A stretch of DNA of 47,884 bases from Lentisphaeria bacterium (GCA_018265615.1 JABLYX010000040.1:1-47884); one strand, 5' to 3'. Shown: positions 26,339-33,705, numbered from the stretch's first letter. Notes: generated by a model from the sequence alone, not told the origin. Numbers and translations: made by a program.

Positions 26339-27091
26339 TCAGTATTTCTGCTTGATCAGGTAGTAGTAATCGACTTTCGTGCCTTCCCCCGCAAACAGCG
26401 CCTTGACGGATTTCCAGGAGACATGCCCGTCGCACCAGAGGATGTTGCCGCCCTCGTTGTGCCGCCGCCCCCAGCGTTGGTCTGCGAGATTTCCGCTCCA
26501 GACATACACGAGCTTATGAACGTCCCAGGTGTCGCCCGGGGTGTTCGGGTCGCCGCCGTCTCCGGCATAGATCGTCCGGCTCGGCTCCTTTACTTTCCCA
26601 AGCTTGTAAGACTGCTTGAAGCCTTCGTCCTGCGCGATGGAGTCGTTTTTATATGCGTTCGCGCCGTATCCGCTCTCATATTGCAGATTGGTTCCGGTGG
26701 TCTCCACCCAGCTCGGGCAGCGGAAGACGCCCTGCGAAACCCGGATGTCATTGCCGGATTTGCTTGTGAAGTCGGAGTCATTGGTGAGATCGGTTCCGGT
26801 CACATAGCCGGAGATGAGCGCCCGCCAGCTGGCCCAGCTCCCGTACCGCCCGATATTGAGTTGCGGCAGGTAATCCTGATTGCCGTCGGTATACATGATG
26901 AGCCCGGTTCCCTGCTGCTTCAGGTTGTTCATGCAGCTGGTCATGCGCGCCCGCGCCCGCGCCTGATTCAACGCCGGCAGCAGCATCGCGGCCAGAATCG
27001 CGATGATCGCGATTACGACCAGGAGTTCGATCAGTGTGAAATGTTGACGTATAACAAGCGGTATGTGATGTTTGCGGTTCAGATTTGACAT
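26339..27091 (-). CDS. Type II secretion-type pseudopilin with an extended, repeat-encoded N-terminus, module 5
   Basis: 250 residues from ATG 27091 with AAAAAGGAG upstream. Unlike its sisters it has 17 residues before the pilin core (MSNLNRKHHIPLVIRQ, then H). FTLIELLVVIAIIAIL, AAMLLPALNQARARARMTSC and H-X9-DG (HNEGGNILWCDG) follow. The codons for HHIPLVIR lie in the left arm of a 20-bp inverted repeat whose right arm is 440 bases upstream in the leader. The gene is thus assembled from an outside body and a start cassette bounded by repeats. It is transcribed away from the GH5 gene at 27886, and both promoters carry the same 16-bp operator. The gene ends 57 bases from the GH2 terminator, which probably serves both sides. 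Confidence 0.87.
   Translation of the reverse strand: MSNLNRKHHIPLVIRQHFTLIELLVVIAIIAILAAMLLPALNQARARARMTSCMNNLKQQGTGLIMYTDGNQDYLPQLNIGRYGSWASWRALISGYVTGTDLTNDSDFTSKSGNDIRVSQGVFRCPSWVETTGTNLQYESGYGANAYKNDSIAQDEGFKQSYKLGKVKEPSRTIYAGDGGDPNTPGDTWDVHKLVYVWSGNLADQRWGRRHNEGGNILWCDGHVSWKSVKALFAGEGTKVDYYYLIKQKY
27051..27070. repeat. Left arm of a perfect 20-bp inverted repeat
   Basis: ATAACAAGCGGTATGTGATG, the exact reverse complement of 27507-27526. It lies inside the pilin coding sequence, codons 8-14, just before the pilin core. The arms enclose 436 bases. Confidence 0.95.
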
Positions 27092-27537
27092 AATATAACT
27101 CCTTTTTGTTGAATAAAGTTGCTCGGTTTCCAGCGGTTAAATCGCTTTGCCTGCCTTTTCTATGTTGTTTTTGTTGAAATGTCGTGGGGATTCGCGGGGG
27201 AAATACATTTCCCCCCGCACCCCCATTTCTTACACTTATGCGGCGAACGCGGGGCCGTGGGTTGTTCCCTCCCCGTTCGCAGCGCGCTCCTCCGGATCGC
27301 TTACTTGTCCGCCTGTGGCGGCCAACTCTTCACCGCCCGCTCTGCGGGCTGCGCCAGAGGGGCTTCGCTGCGCTGCGTTCACCTGCGTCACTTTCGTTCC
27401 TTGCAACCCGCTTCGGCTGCGCCGAACCGTGTTGTTTGTTCACATCCGCTCCGCGGCGCCTGCCGCGCTTTTTTACCGGACTGCGGCTGAATGCATGTTT
27501 ATGCCGCATCACATACCGCTTGTTATGCGGTTCTTTT
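27092..27537 (-). promoter_or_regulatory. Long, hairpin-rich leader of the module 5 pilin gene
   Basis: A 446-base stretch between operator and ATG, with no convincing gene. Perfect or near-perfect hairpins follow one another: GGGGAAAT/ATTTCCCC (27197-27214, within GC flanks 27194-27218), GCGAACG/CGTTCGC (27243-27280), CCGCC/GGCGG (27309-27321), GCCCGC/GCGGGC (27335-27349), TTCGGC/GCCGAA (27412-27426), CGCGGC/GCCGCG (27452-27467) and ACCGC/GCGGT (27515-27531). If transcribed from the promoter at 27562-27590 it would be a strongly folded 5' UTR. Short ORFs on both strands here have no ribosome sites. Confidence 0.7.
27507..27526. repeat. Right arm of a perfect 20-bp inverted repeat
   Basis: CATCACATACCGCTTGTTAT, the exact reverse complement of 27051-27070. 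It lies 11 bases inside the operator at 27538. With its flank it forms a small stem, ACCGC-TTGTTAT-GCGGT. Confidence 0.95.
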
Positions 27538-27553
27538 TAGAAATATATTTCTA
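27538..27553. promoter_or_regulatory. Operator of the module 5 pilin promoter
   Basis: TAGAAATATATTTCTA, a perfect 16-bp palindrome eight bases downstream of the leftward -10 box. The same site with a changed centre stands at 27797-27812 before the GH5 gene. Confidence 0.7.
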
Positions 27554-27561
27554 TCGCTAAT

Positions 27562-27590
27562 ATTATATGAGATTTCTTTATAAAAAGCAA
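27562..27590 (-). promoter_or_regulatory. Promoter of the module 5 pilin transcript
   Basis: Minus strand TTGCTT (complement of 27585-27590), 17 bases, TATAAT (complement of 27562-27567). It implies a 5' UTR of about 460 nt for the pilin gene. The -35 box is weak. Confidence 0.6.
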
Positions 27591-27762
27591 TAGCTGTCGG
27601 ACTTTTTTTTGAAAAATTTAAAGAAATTGTGCGGCATTGCTCCCGTCTACCGGGTTATTCTTCCTCAAATGAATCGGCTTTGACAGTAAAGTCGAAACAC
27701 AGGAAAGCGCTGTTCTCCATTCTCTGCAAAGATGAAAATCCAGATTATTTTCTCCCGCAGGC

Positions 27763-27791
27763 TTGACATCGCATTGCATTTCAGCTATAAT
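27763..27791 (+). promoter_or_regulatory. Consensus sigma70 promoter of the GH5 gene
   Basis: TTGACA 27763-27768, 17 bases, TATAAT 27786-27791. It is followed five bases later by the operator. Confidence 0.85.
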
Positions 27792-27796
27792 ATTTA

Positions 27797-27812
27797 TAGA
27801 AATCTATTTCTA
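27797..27812. promoter_or_regulatory. Operator of the GH5 promoter
   Basis: TAGAAATCTATTTCTA, a palindrome with 7-bp arms around CT. It matches the operator at 27538-27553 in both arms. No regulator gene for it lies next to it in the window. Confidence 0.7.
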
Positions 27813-27885
27813 GAATGTGCCGAAAAGGCAGTGAACCTGCCGGATGGCCGTGTGTTCATCCCGCAAATCAACGAAAAGGGAAATC

Positions 27886-29343
27886 ATGAAAACTGTCAGA
27901 ACCGTACTTTTCCTTTCCGCCGTCATGCTGTTTTGCGCGTGCTGCGCAGAGCTGGCTCCTGTGAAGGTCGAAGGGGGCAGGCTCTCCGCCGGGGGCAAAG
28001 AGCTCCGGCTGCGCGGCATCAACTGGGGCTGGTGGCATCTGAGCGGTACGCGCTATACCGAGGAGGACATGAAAAAACAGGCGGAGTGGGGAGCGAACAT
28101 GCTGCGTCTCGCGTTCACCTATACGGATGTCATCAATCCCGACGGGAGCTGGAACGAAGAGCGTTTTGCGGAACTTGACGAGGTCGTCCGGTGGGCGGGA
28201 AAGTACGGCCAGTATGTCGTCCTCGACCTGCATGTCGCGCCCGGCGGCCAGAACCTGACCGCATATACGGACGGCGGGAAGAATATTCTCTGGACGGACG
28301 CTTCGAAGCAGGAGCACTTCCTGAACCTCTGGAGGGAACTCGCCCGGCGTTACCGCAACAATCCGGCCGTTGCCGCCTATGAGCTCCTGAATGAGCCGCG
28401 GACCTCCCGCCCGACTCCGGAACTGTTGGCGGAGCTCAACCGGAAAGCCGTCGCAGCCATCCGTGAAATCGATCCTGAAAAGGTCATCGTCATCGCCGGA
28501 GACAATATGAGCAATGCTCAGGACCTTGTCGATGCGATCAGGGTTCCGGACGGCAATATCCTCTACACCTTCCATTTTTACGAGGGCGCGCTGACCGGTC
28601 CGTGGCGGCGCAATGTCGAAGGGAAGAAAATCTCCGGCTCCGGCGACTGGAAGAAACTTGAGCTGGACTTTACGGTTCCCGGGGACGTCGCGGAGGTCGC
28701 CCTCATGCTGCGTTCCTCCGCCAACAGCGGCACCGCGTGGTTCGACGACGTCACCGTCACTGACGACGCGGGCAATCTGCTCTATGCTTATGCGTTCGAC
28801 AGGAACGCCTCCCCGTTCAGCGTGGAACGGGCCCCGTATGCCGTCGGCAGCTTCGACGCCCGGACCGGGCACAATGCACCCGGCAGTCTGCGTGTCTCAG
28901 GGACTCCGGATTACAACGGCTTCGTCGGCCCGCACTGGAAGGTCGATCCCGGCAGACGCTATAAGGTCACCGGTTGGGTGAAGCTCGATAACGCAACCGG
29001 CGACACCTTTCTCGCCGCCGCGATGTTCGGTTCCAAACGGATCAGCAATGAACAACTGCGCGAGCGCCTGAAGCCCGCGGCCGATTTCGCCCGCAGATAC
29101 AACGTTCCGCTCTGGGTCGGAGAATTCAGCATGACCCGCAGCGAACGGCAGCCGGAGGAAATCCGGGAGCGCATCGCTCTCTTCGAAGAGTACGGCTTCA
29201 GCTGGAGCTACTGGAATTTCCATGAGACCACCGGCCCGACCACCATGGCGCTGCAGGCGCAGAAGCGCGGCGGCGGCGATTATCCGGTCAATCAGCCGCT
29301 GCTCGAAGTCCTGAAAGAGGGGTGGTCCCTCAACCGCAGGTGA
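27886..29343 (+). CDS. Exported GH5-family hydrolase with a carbohydrate-binding module nested in the barrel
   Basis: 485 residues from ATG 27886 (AAAAGGGAAATC upstream). The N-terminal signal is TVLFLSAVMLFCACCAE; the cysteines leave a lipoprotein signal possible but the lipobox is poor. The GH5 barrel opens LRLRGINWGWWH and has acid/base YELLNEP (E170) and strand-6 YTFHFYE (about 227-233). Then an insertion of roughly 150 residues looks like a CBM4/9-type beta-sandwich (DWKKLELDFTVPGDVAEVAL, GTAWFDDVTVTD). The barrel resumes with RRYNVPLWVGEFSM, nucleophile E413, and WSYWNFHE. It probably cleaves beta-glucan or mannan-type chains. It shares an operator with the divergent pilin, replacing the usual linear order. 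Confidence 0.85.
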   Translation: MKTVRTVLFLSAVMLFCACCAELAPVKVEGGRLSAGGKELRLRGINWGWWHLSGTRYTEEDMKKQAEWGANMLRLAFTYTDVINPDGSWNEERFAELDEVVRWAGKYGQYVVLDLHVAPGGQNLTAYTDGGKNILWTDASKQEHFLNLWRELARRYRNNPAVAAYELLNEPRTSRPTPELLAELNRKAVAAIREIDPEKVIVIAGDNMSNAQDLVDAIRVPDGNILYTFHFYEGALTGPWRRNVEGKKISGSGDWKKLELDFTVPGDVAEVALMLRSSANSGTAWFDDVTVTDDAGNLLYAYAFDRNASPFSVERAPYAVGSFDARTGHNAPGSLRVSGTPDYNGFVGPHWKVDPGRRYKVTGWVKLDNATGDTFLAAAMFGSKRISNEQLRERLKPAADFARRYNVPLWVGEFSMTRSERQPEEIRERIALFEEYGFSWSYWNFHETTGPTTMALQAQKRGGGDYPVNQPLLEVLKEGWSLNRR

Positions 29344-29349
29344 GTTCGT

Positions 29350-30255
29350 TCACGCCCTGACCCGGCCGATGTCTGTCGCGTTGCAGAAGACCATCGTCAG
29401 GCGGTCGAGCCCCATGGCGCTGCCGGAGCTCTCCGGCAGGCCGCGTTCGAGCGCCGCGAAGAACTCTTCCGGCTCCGGATAGGGGTGCATCCCCGCATCG
29501 GCACGGAACTTCAGCGCCGCGCGGAAGCGCTCTTTCTGCTCTGCTGCGTCAGTGAGTTCCCCGAATGCATTGGCAAGCTCGATTCCCGCGATGTAGAGCT
29601 CCCAGCGCTCCGCCGTCGCCGGGTCCGATTTCTTCAGCCGGGCGAGCGACGCGCGGTTTGACGGGTAGTCGCAGAGAAAGGTGAGTTTGCCGTTTCCGAG
29701 TTCCGGTTCGATTTTCGTGACCATGAGTTCGTCGAACCGGTCCGCCGCCTCGGCCTCGGCAGCCGTGCAGCCCGCGTAGCGGCGGAACGCCTCTTCGACC
29801 GTTATGAATTCATGGCGGCCGAGATCGACCGGCCTGCCGTCATATTCGATCCGGGTCGCGCCGAGCACCTGCTCTGCCGCGTCCCGGATGAATCCGGCGG
29901 TGAACTCCGCCAGTTCGCGGTACTCCATGCCGCGGCAGTAGTATTCGAGCATTGTGAATTCCTCGCGGTGTTTGCGCCCGGACTCGTTCGCCCGGAAACA
30001 GGCGCCGATCTGGAAGATCCTCTCCATGCCGTCGGCCAGCAGGACCTTCATCGCGAGTTCGGGGCTGGTCCGCAGGAAATCCTTTTCGGCGCGCACCGAT
30101 TCGATATACTCCTCCGGCGCGGGGGCGTGAATCTTCACCGGGGTTTCTACTTCAAGGTATCCGGCCCGGTAAAAACACTCCCGGATCGCCCGGAACAGCT
30201 CCGAGCGGAGCCGGAGGTTCCGCAGTTTTTCTTCGTTCATCGGGATATTTTCCAT
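29350..30255 (-). CDS. epmA: EpmA-like EF-P lysine ligase (PoxA/GenX; LysRS paralogue)
   Basis: 301 residues. It has a class II tRNA synthetase catalytic core without the anticodon-binding domain. Motif 2 region: IFQIGACFRANESGRKHREEFTMLEYY; motif 3: GSAMGLDRLTMVF near the C-terminus; also AYIAGIELANAFGELTD-like YIAGIELANAFGELTD. Known EpmA attaches beta-lysine to a conserved lysine of elongation factor P. ATG 30255 is chosen because it overlaps the stop of the upstream gene (TAATG), suggesting coupling; ATG 30240 with GGAAAA upstream is an alternative. No efp, epmB or epmC gene is present nearby. It is convergent with the GH5 gene, six bases apart. Confidence 0.85.
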   Translation of the reverse strand: MENIPMNEEKLRNLRLRSELFRAIRECFYRAGYLEVETPVKIHAPAPEEYIESVRAEKDFLRTSPELAMKVLLADGMERIFQIGACFRANESGRKHREEFTMLEYYCRGMEYRELAEFTAGFIRDAAEQVLGATRIEYDGRPVDLGRHEFITVEEAFRRYAGCTAAEAEAADRFDELMVTKIEPELGNGKLTFLCDYPSNRASLARLKKSDPATAERWELYIAGIELANAFGELTDAAEQKERFRAALKFRADAGMHPYPEPEEFFAALERGLPESSGSAMGLDRLTMVFCNATDIGRVRA

Positions 30256-31340
30256 TATTTCCGGTTGCGCCGGAAGCAGTTCGTGTAGAGGGTTCCGGCC
30301 GGGGCCGCGACGACCCACTCCCAGCCGTTTCTTTCCGCGTCGTCGATGAATCTCTTCTGGTCGGCGGTGTCGAAACCGCGGACGAAAATCCGCGCTCCGT
30401 ATCGCCGTTGAAACGCCGGAAGAGGCTCAAGCGTTTCCGCTGCGCGCGGGACCGAAACCGTGTAAGTGACGTCCGGCAGCGGCAGCGGGCGGAACTCCCG
30501 GTAGTCGTCCGGCTCGCCGAACGGCGCGGGGGAGACGTACAGCGGTACGGCTCCGGCCCGGGCGCGCACCGCCGTCGCGCGTTCCCAGGCGTCCGGAGCC
30601 GCGCCGAGATCGATGCCGGCGAGGGCGGGGTGGTCTTTCACTTCATCCGCGACGGCCGCGAGGGATGCGGTCGGCAGCGCCGAGCAGTCGAGGAGCGCCG
30701 GGGCTCCCGCCTCCTCCGCCGCATCGAGCCGTTCCGCCGGATTTTCCCCCGGCCGGAACCGCAGCAGGTTCGCGCCGGATTTCACCGCGGCGGTCGCCGC
30801 TGTGGCCGAAAACGGTTCCGGCAGGATGCAGCCGCGCCGCAGCGAGGGGCCGGTCACGCGCGCCGTGTATTCCGATTTGAAGCCGCCCGGCACGGCGGCT
30901 TCGGTGAAATCGAGGTTCACGAGCCGGTTGAACGCCTCCTGCACATAAGGGGAGGAGAATACGCCCTCCGGCGCTTCGAGCGCCTGCTTCAGCCGTTCGC
31001 TCTGCGGCAGCAGGAATGTGAGGCCGCCGACCGTTCCGTAGATGTCGCCGTCATAAAGACAGAGCTCTGCTTCCCCGGCGGGGTATTCGATGAGGAATTG
31101 CCTGCCGTTCTCCGCGGAGACCCGCTCGCGGCGCATCAGCGGCTGCTTCTGTTCGGCGGCTGCGAGAAGGCGCCACGGTTGCGGACCCGGCTCCACGACC
31201 CGCAGCACGGGACAGGACTCCTTCAAACGCCGATACGCCTCTCCGGCCGCTCCGGAGAGCGGTGTGCAGCGGAACGCGGCGGGAGCCGCCGTGAGGCCGG
31301 CGGCGGCGAATGCGGCGAAAAGCAAAAGCGGAATTTTCAT
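30255..31340 (-). CDS. Secreted protein of unknown function, possibly TIM-barrel
   Basis: 361 residues from ATG 31340, which is followed by a clear signal peptide (MKIPLLLFAAFAAAGLTAAPA). The reading frame stays open for 2.3 kb further upstream, but only as antisense of the kinase gene. The second half alternates strand-like and helix-like stretches (GANLLRFRPGENPAERLDAA, GAPALLDCSALPTASLAAVADE, LAGIDLG, VPLYVSPAPFG, WEWVVAAPAGTLY), as in a small TIM barrel, but no catalytic motif is evident. It overlaps the epmA start by one base. Function unknown. Confidence 0.7.
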   Translation of the reverse strand: MKIPLLLFAAFAAAGLTAAPAAFRCTPLSGAAGEAYRRLKESCPVLRVVEPGPQPWRLLAAAEQKQPLMRRERVSAENGRQFLIEYPAGEAELCLYDGDIYGTVGGLTFLLPQSERLKQALEAPEGVFSSPYVQEAFNRLVNLDFTEAAVPGGFKSEYTARVTGPSLRRGCILPEPFSATAATAAVKSGANLLRFRPGENPAERLDAAEEAGAPALLDCSALPTASLAAVADEVKDHPALAGIDLGAAPDAWERATAVRARAGAVPLYVSPAPFGEPDDYREFRPLPLPDVTYTVSVPRAAETLEPLPAFQRRYGARIFVRGFDTADQKRFIDDAERNGWEWVVAAPAGTLYTNCFRRNRK

Positions 31341-31368
31341 GGTTGGTACGGAATTCCTTTTTTTGGAT

Positions 31369-31397
31369 AAGATAGCGTTTCCGGCCCGGAAAAGCAA
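31369..31397 (-). promoter_or_regulatory. Promoter of the secreted unknown-epmA operon
   Basis: Minus strand TTGCTT (complement of 31392-31397), 17 bases, TATCTT (complement of 31369-31374). Confidence 0.55.
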
Positions 31398-31431
31398 GTC
31401 CTGGCATTCGAAAATGTATGCGGGAAAGGGG

Positions 31432-31455
31432 ATTCCGGCTTTTTTTTGCCGGAAT
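31432..31455. repeat. 8-bp hairpin with an all-T loop
   Basis: ATTCCGGC, eight T, GCCGGAAT. A symmetrical hairpin between the two divergent promoters; purpose unclear. Confidence 0.5.
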
Positions 31456-31470
31456 GGGCCCTCCCGCCGT

Positions 31471-31499
31471 TTGCAATTCAATCGATTCCAGATTATAAT
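31471..31499 (+). promoter_or_regulatory. Promoter of the Ser/Thr kinase gene
   Basis: TTGCAA 31471-31476, 17 bases, TATAAT 31494-31499. The predicted start is about 25 bases before the ATG at 31530. Confidence 0.7.
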
Positions 31500-31529
31500 A
31501 CCGGATACGGAATTGTATCGGGACTGGAT

Positions 31530-33665
31530 ATGGAACAGGATGATATGACGGAAGAAAACGGGGTCGCGCGGACCGCCGACCTCGATGCGACGATTGTGCT
31601 TTCTCACCGGACGGCGCGGGAAGATATCTCCGCCGCTGTCGAAGAGGAGCAGATAGATGCGCCGGAGTTCGCCCGGCGGTTTGAATTCATCTGCAACTTC
31701 GCTTCCGGCGGGATGGGCCGGGTCGGCAAGGCGCGGGATATCGTATTCAACCGGATCGTCGCGGTGAAATCCCTGAAGGAGCCGTTCAACAGCGATCCGC
31801 AGGCGATCAAGGCGTTTATCGAGGAGTGCCGGCTGAACGCCCGGCTCGACCACCCGTCGATCGTGCCGATCTACGCGATGGGGCGCGGCGCGGACGGCAA
31901 CTGGGAAGCGGTCATGAAGCTCATCAACGGCTCTTCCCTGAACAGCTTCATCAAAGCGGTCCGCGCCGCGTACGAGAAGAAGAAGGTTTCCCCCCGGCAG
32001 GAACGCACGGCGCTGATTTCGCGCCTCGAATACTTCCTGAAGGCGTGCGAGGTGATCGAATACTGCCACAGTTTGAAAATCGTGCATGGAGACATCAAGC
32101 CGGACAATATCCTGATGGGGCAGTTCGGAGAGGTCTACGTTATGGACTGGGGGTGCGCAAGGCCGTTCGGCACCGTCCCGGAACGGCTCAGCGGGACGCC
32201 GAACTATCTGCCGCCGGAATTCCTCCGCGACCGGAAGGTGACTCCGCAGGTCGATGTGTTTTCGCTCGGTATGCTGCTGTTCGAGATGGTCACATTGCGG
32301 CGCGGCATGAATGAGAACGGGTTGACGGCGGGTGAATCCTCCGGCCTCTCCCGGCGCGATGTCCACGATCCCGCGGATTACCGTCACTTCCTGGACGGAG
32401 TGAAGGTCAGCCGGCAGATGGAGGCGGTCATCCGCAAGGCGGTCAATCCGGATCCGGCGCTGCGTTACCGGAGCGTTCGTGAACTGGCCGACGATGTTCG
32501 CCGCTACATTTACGACGAGGAGGTGAAGGCCGCCCCCGACAACTCCGTGCAGAAGCTCTTCCGGGTACTTTACCGGAACCGCATCACGACGATTCTGGCG
32601 GTCGGGGGAGTCTGTCTCTTTTTCTGCAGCTGGCTGTTTTTCGTCTATTACAATGCGAACCTCCGGGAGAAGGAACGGACCGCGAACCTGATGCTGCGGC
32701 TGAAATTTCAATCCTACACGGACAGCCTGGCAATCGCCGTGGAGAAGAATTTCCTGCTGGCCCAGGCGCAGCTGCTGCTGTTTGCAGACAACCTGATCGA
32801 GGATGTGCAGGAGACGATGGAGCACTCCAGCCGTTTCTACGACAACGCACAGTACCGGGACCCGGAAACGGCGCCGCCCGGCATGACGGCCACGCCTCTG
32901 TATGCGCGGCCGATTAACCTTGACCACATGGTCCGGATGCTGCCGGAGAAATTCGACGATGCCATGCTGGAGCTCCCCGGCGCGAAGCAGTATGTCGGAA
33001 TCTGCCGGAAAATCCTCTGCTACGATCTGAGCAGCCATGATGTGAACGAAAACCGTGCGGTCTCCGAAGAGCTGCTGAGCGGGAAACGGCTGGTTCAGCG
33101 GCTTTTCGTCCGTTGGGCCGACAAAGTGCGATACAGCTATCCCGGTATGTACGAGGACCCGGGCACCGGAGCTTACCGGCGGCGGTGGCGGCAGCTCGGC
33201 GATTTCGGGAAGGGGAAGAAAATCGTCTGGTCGGAACCGTATCTCGGCGACACGGGGAAGCTGCGGATGAACTGCCGTTATCCGATGTACGACCGGCAGG
33301 GCAGGTTCCTCGGCGTTGCCGGGCTGGAACTGCGGCTTGACAAGGTGTTCGAACCGGTGGTGCACGGGCATACGCAGGATCCGGTCCATGAGCTTTATTA
33401 TGTCGACGGGTGCAATACGGTCGTGACGGTTCACGAGGGGAAGCTGACCGTCCTGGACGGCGGCACGCGCCTGCCCGGGAAAGTTCCCGCCGCCGAGCTC
33501 GCCGCCCTTTCGGAACGGTTGAAGCAGAGCCGTCATCCGCAGCTCGAAGTGAATATCGGCGGCGTGGACTATTTCGTTTCCGGCGCCCCGGTCGATGCGA
33601 CGGGGGGTATGCTTGTGCAGCTGATCGAAGTCGGTCTGATGGCGAACCATCATCACAGAGACTGA
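31530..33665 (+). CDS. Transmembrane Ser/Thr protein kinase with an external Cache-like sensor
   Basis: 711 residues from ATG 31530; ATG 31545 with AGGA upstream is also possible. The cytoplasmic kinase domain covers about 50-335. It has the glycine loop FASGGMGRVGKA, VAVKSL (K80), catalytic loop HGDIKPDN (D188, with Gly replacing Arg of HRD) and DWG (D206) in place of DFG. DWG is common in kinases of this group of phyla. One membrane helix lies at about 353-375 (TILAVGGVCLFFCSWLFFVYY). The outer domain of some 320 residues ends like a Cache sensor (PYLGDTGKLRMNCRYPMYDRQGRFLGVAGLELRLDKV). So an outside ligand probably controls phosphorylation inside. The substrate is unknown and no phosphatase gene is nearby. 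Confidence 0.9.
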   Translation: MEQDDMTEENGVARTADLDATIVLSHRTAREDISAAVEEEQIDAPEFARRFEFICNFASGGMGRVGKARDIVFNRIVAVKSLKEPFNSDPQAIKAFIEECRLNARLDHPSIVPIYAMGRGADGNWEAVMKLINGSSLNSFIKAVRAAYEKKKVSPRQERTALISRLEYFLKACEVIEYCHSLKIVHGDIKPDNILMGQFGEVYVMDWGCARPFGTVPERLSGTPNYLPPEFLRDRKVTPQVDVFSLGMLLFEMVTLRRGMNENGLTAGESSGLSRRDVHDPADYRHFLDGVKVSRQMEAVIRKAVNPDPALRYRSVRELADDVRRYIYDEEVKAAPDNSVQKLFRVLYRNRITTILAVGGVCLFFCSWLFFVYYNANLREKERTANLMLRLKFQSYTDSLAIAVEKNFLLAQAQLLLFADNLIEDVQETMEHSSRFYDNAQYRDPETAPPGMTATPLYARPINLDHMVRMLPEKFDDAMLELPGAKQYVGICRKILCYDLSSHDVNENRAVSEELLSGKRLVQRLFVRWADKVRYSYPGMYEDPGTGAYRRRWRQLGDFGKGKKIVWSEPYLGDTGKLRMNCRYPMYDRQGRFLGVAGLELRLDKVFEPVVHGHTQDPVHELYYVDGCNTVVTVHEGKLTVLDGGTRLPGKVPAAELAALSERLKQSRHPQLEVNIGGVDYFVSGAPVDATGGMLVQLIEVGLMANHHHRD

Positions 33666-33666
33666 T

Positions 33667-33695
33667 TTGAATTATACCCTCCGGCGGTGTATATT
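33667..33695 (+). promoter_or_regulatory. Promoter directly before the small secreted protein gene
   Basis: TTGAAT 33667-33672, 17 bases, TATATT 33690-33695. The next ATG is at 33706, so a transcript would start only a few bases before it. Confidence 0.55.
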
Positions 33696-33705
33696 ACGTC
33701 CCATC

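Noticed and set aside
27194..27467. CRISPR-like or tandem repeat array
   Set aside because: The hairpins differ in sequence and spacing, with no direct repeat unit or spacers.
27051..27526. Insertion sequence or MITE bounded by the 20-bp inverted repeats
   Set aside because: No transposase and no target-site duplication is visible at the outer ends, and one arm is in frame inside a gene. A non-autonomous element is not fully excluded.
27119..27560. Three overlapping 118-137 codon plus-strand frames and a 60-codon minus-strand frame
   Set aside because: They lie in the hairpin array, lack ribosome sites, and their repetitive composition follows the inverted repeats.
31341..33656. Long upstream extension of the minus-strand frame of the secreted unknown protein
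   Set aside because: It is antisense to the kinase gene; the signal peptide at 31340 marks the true start.
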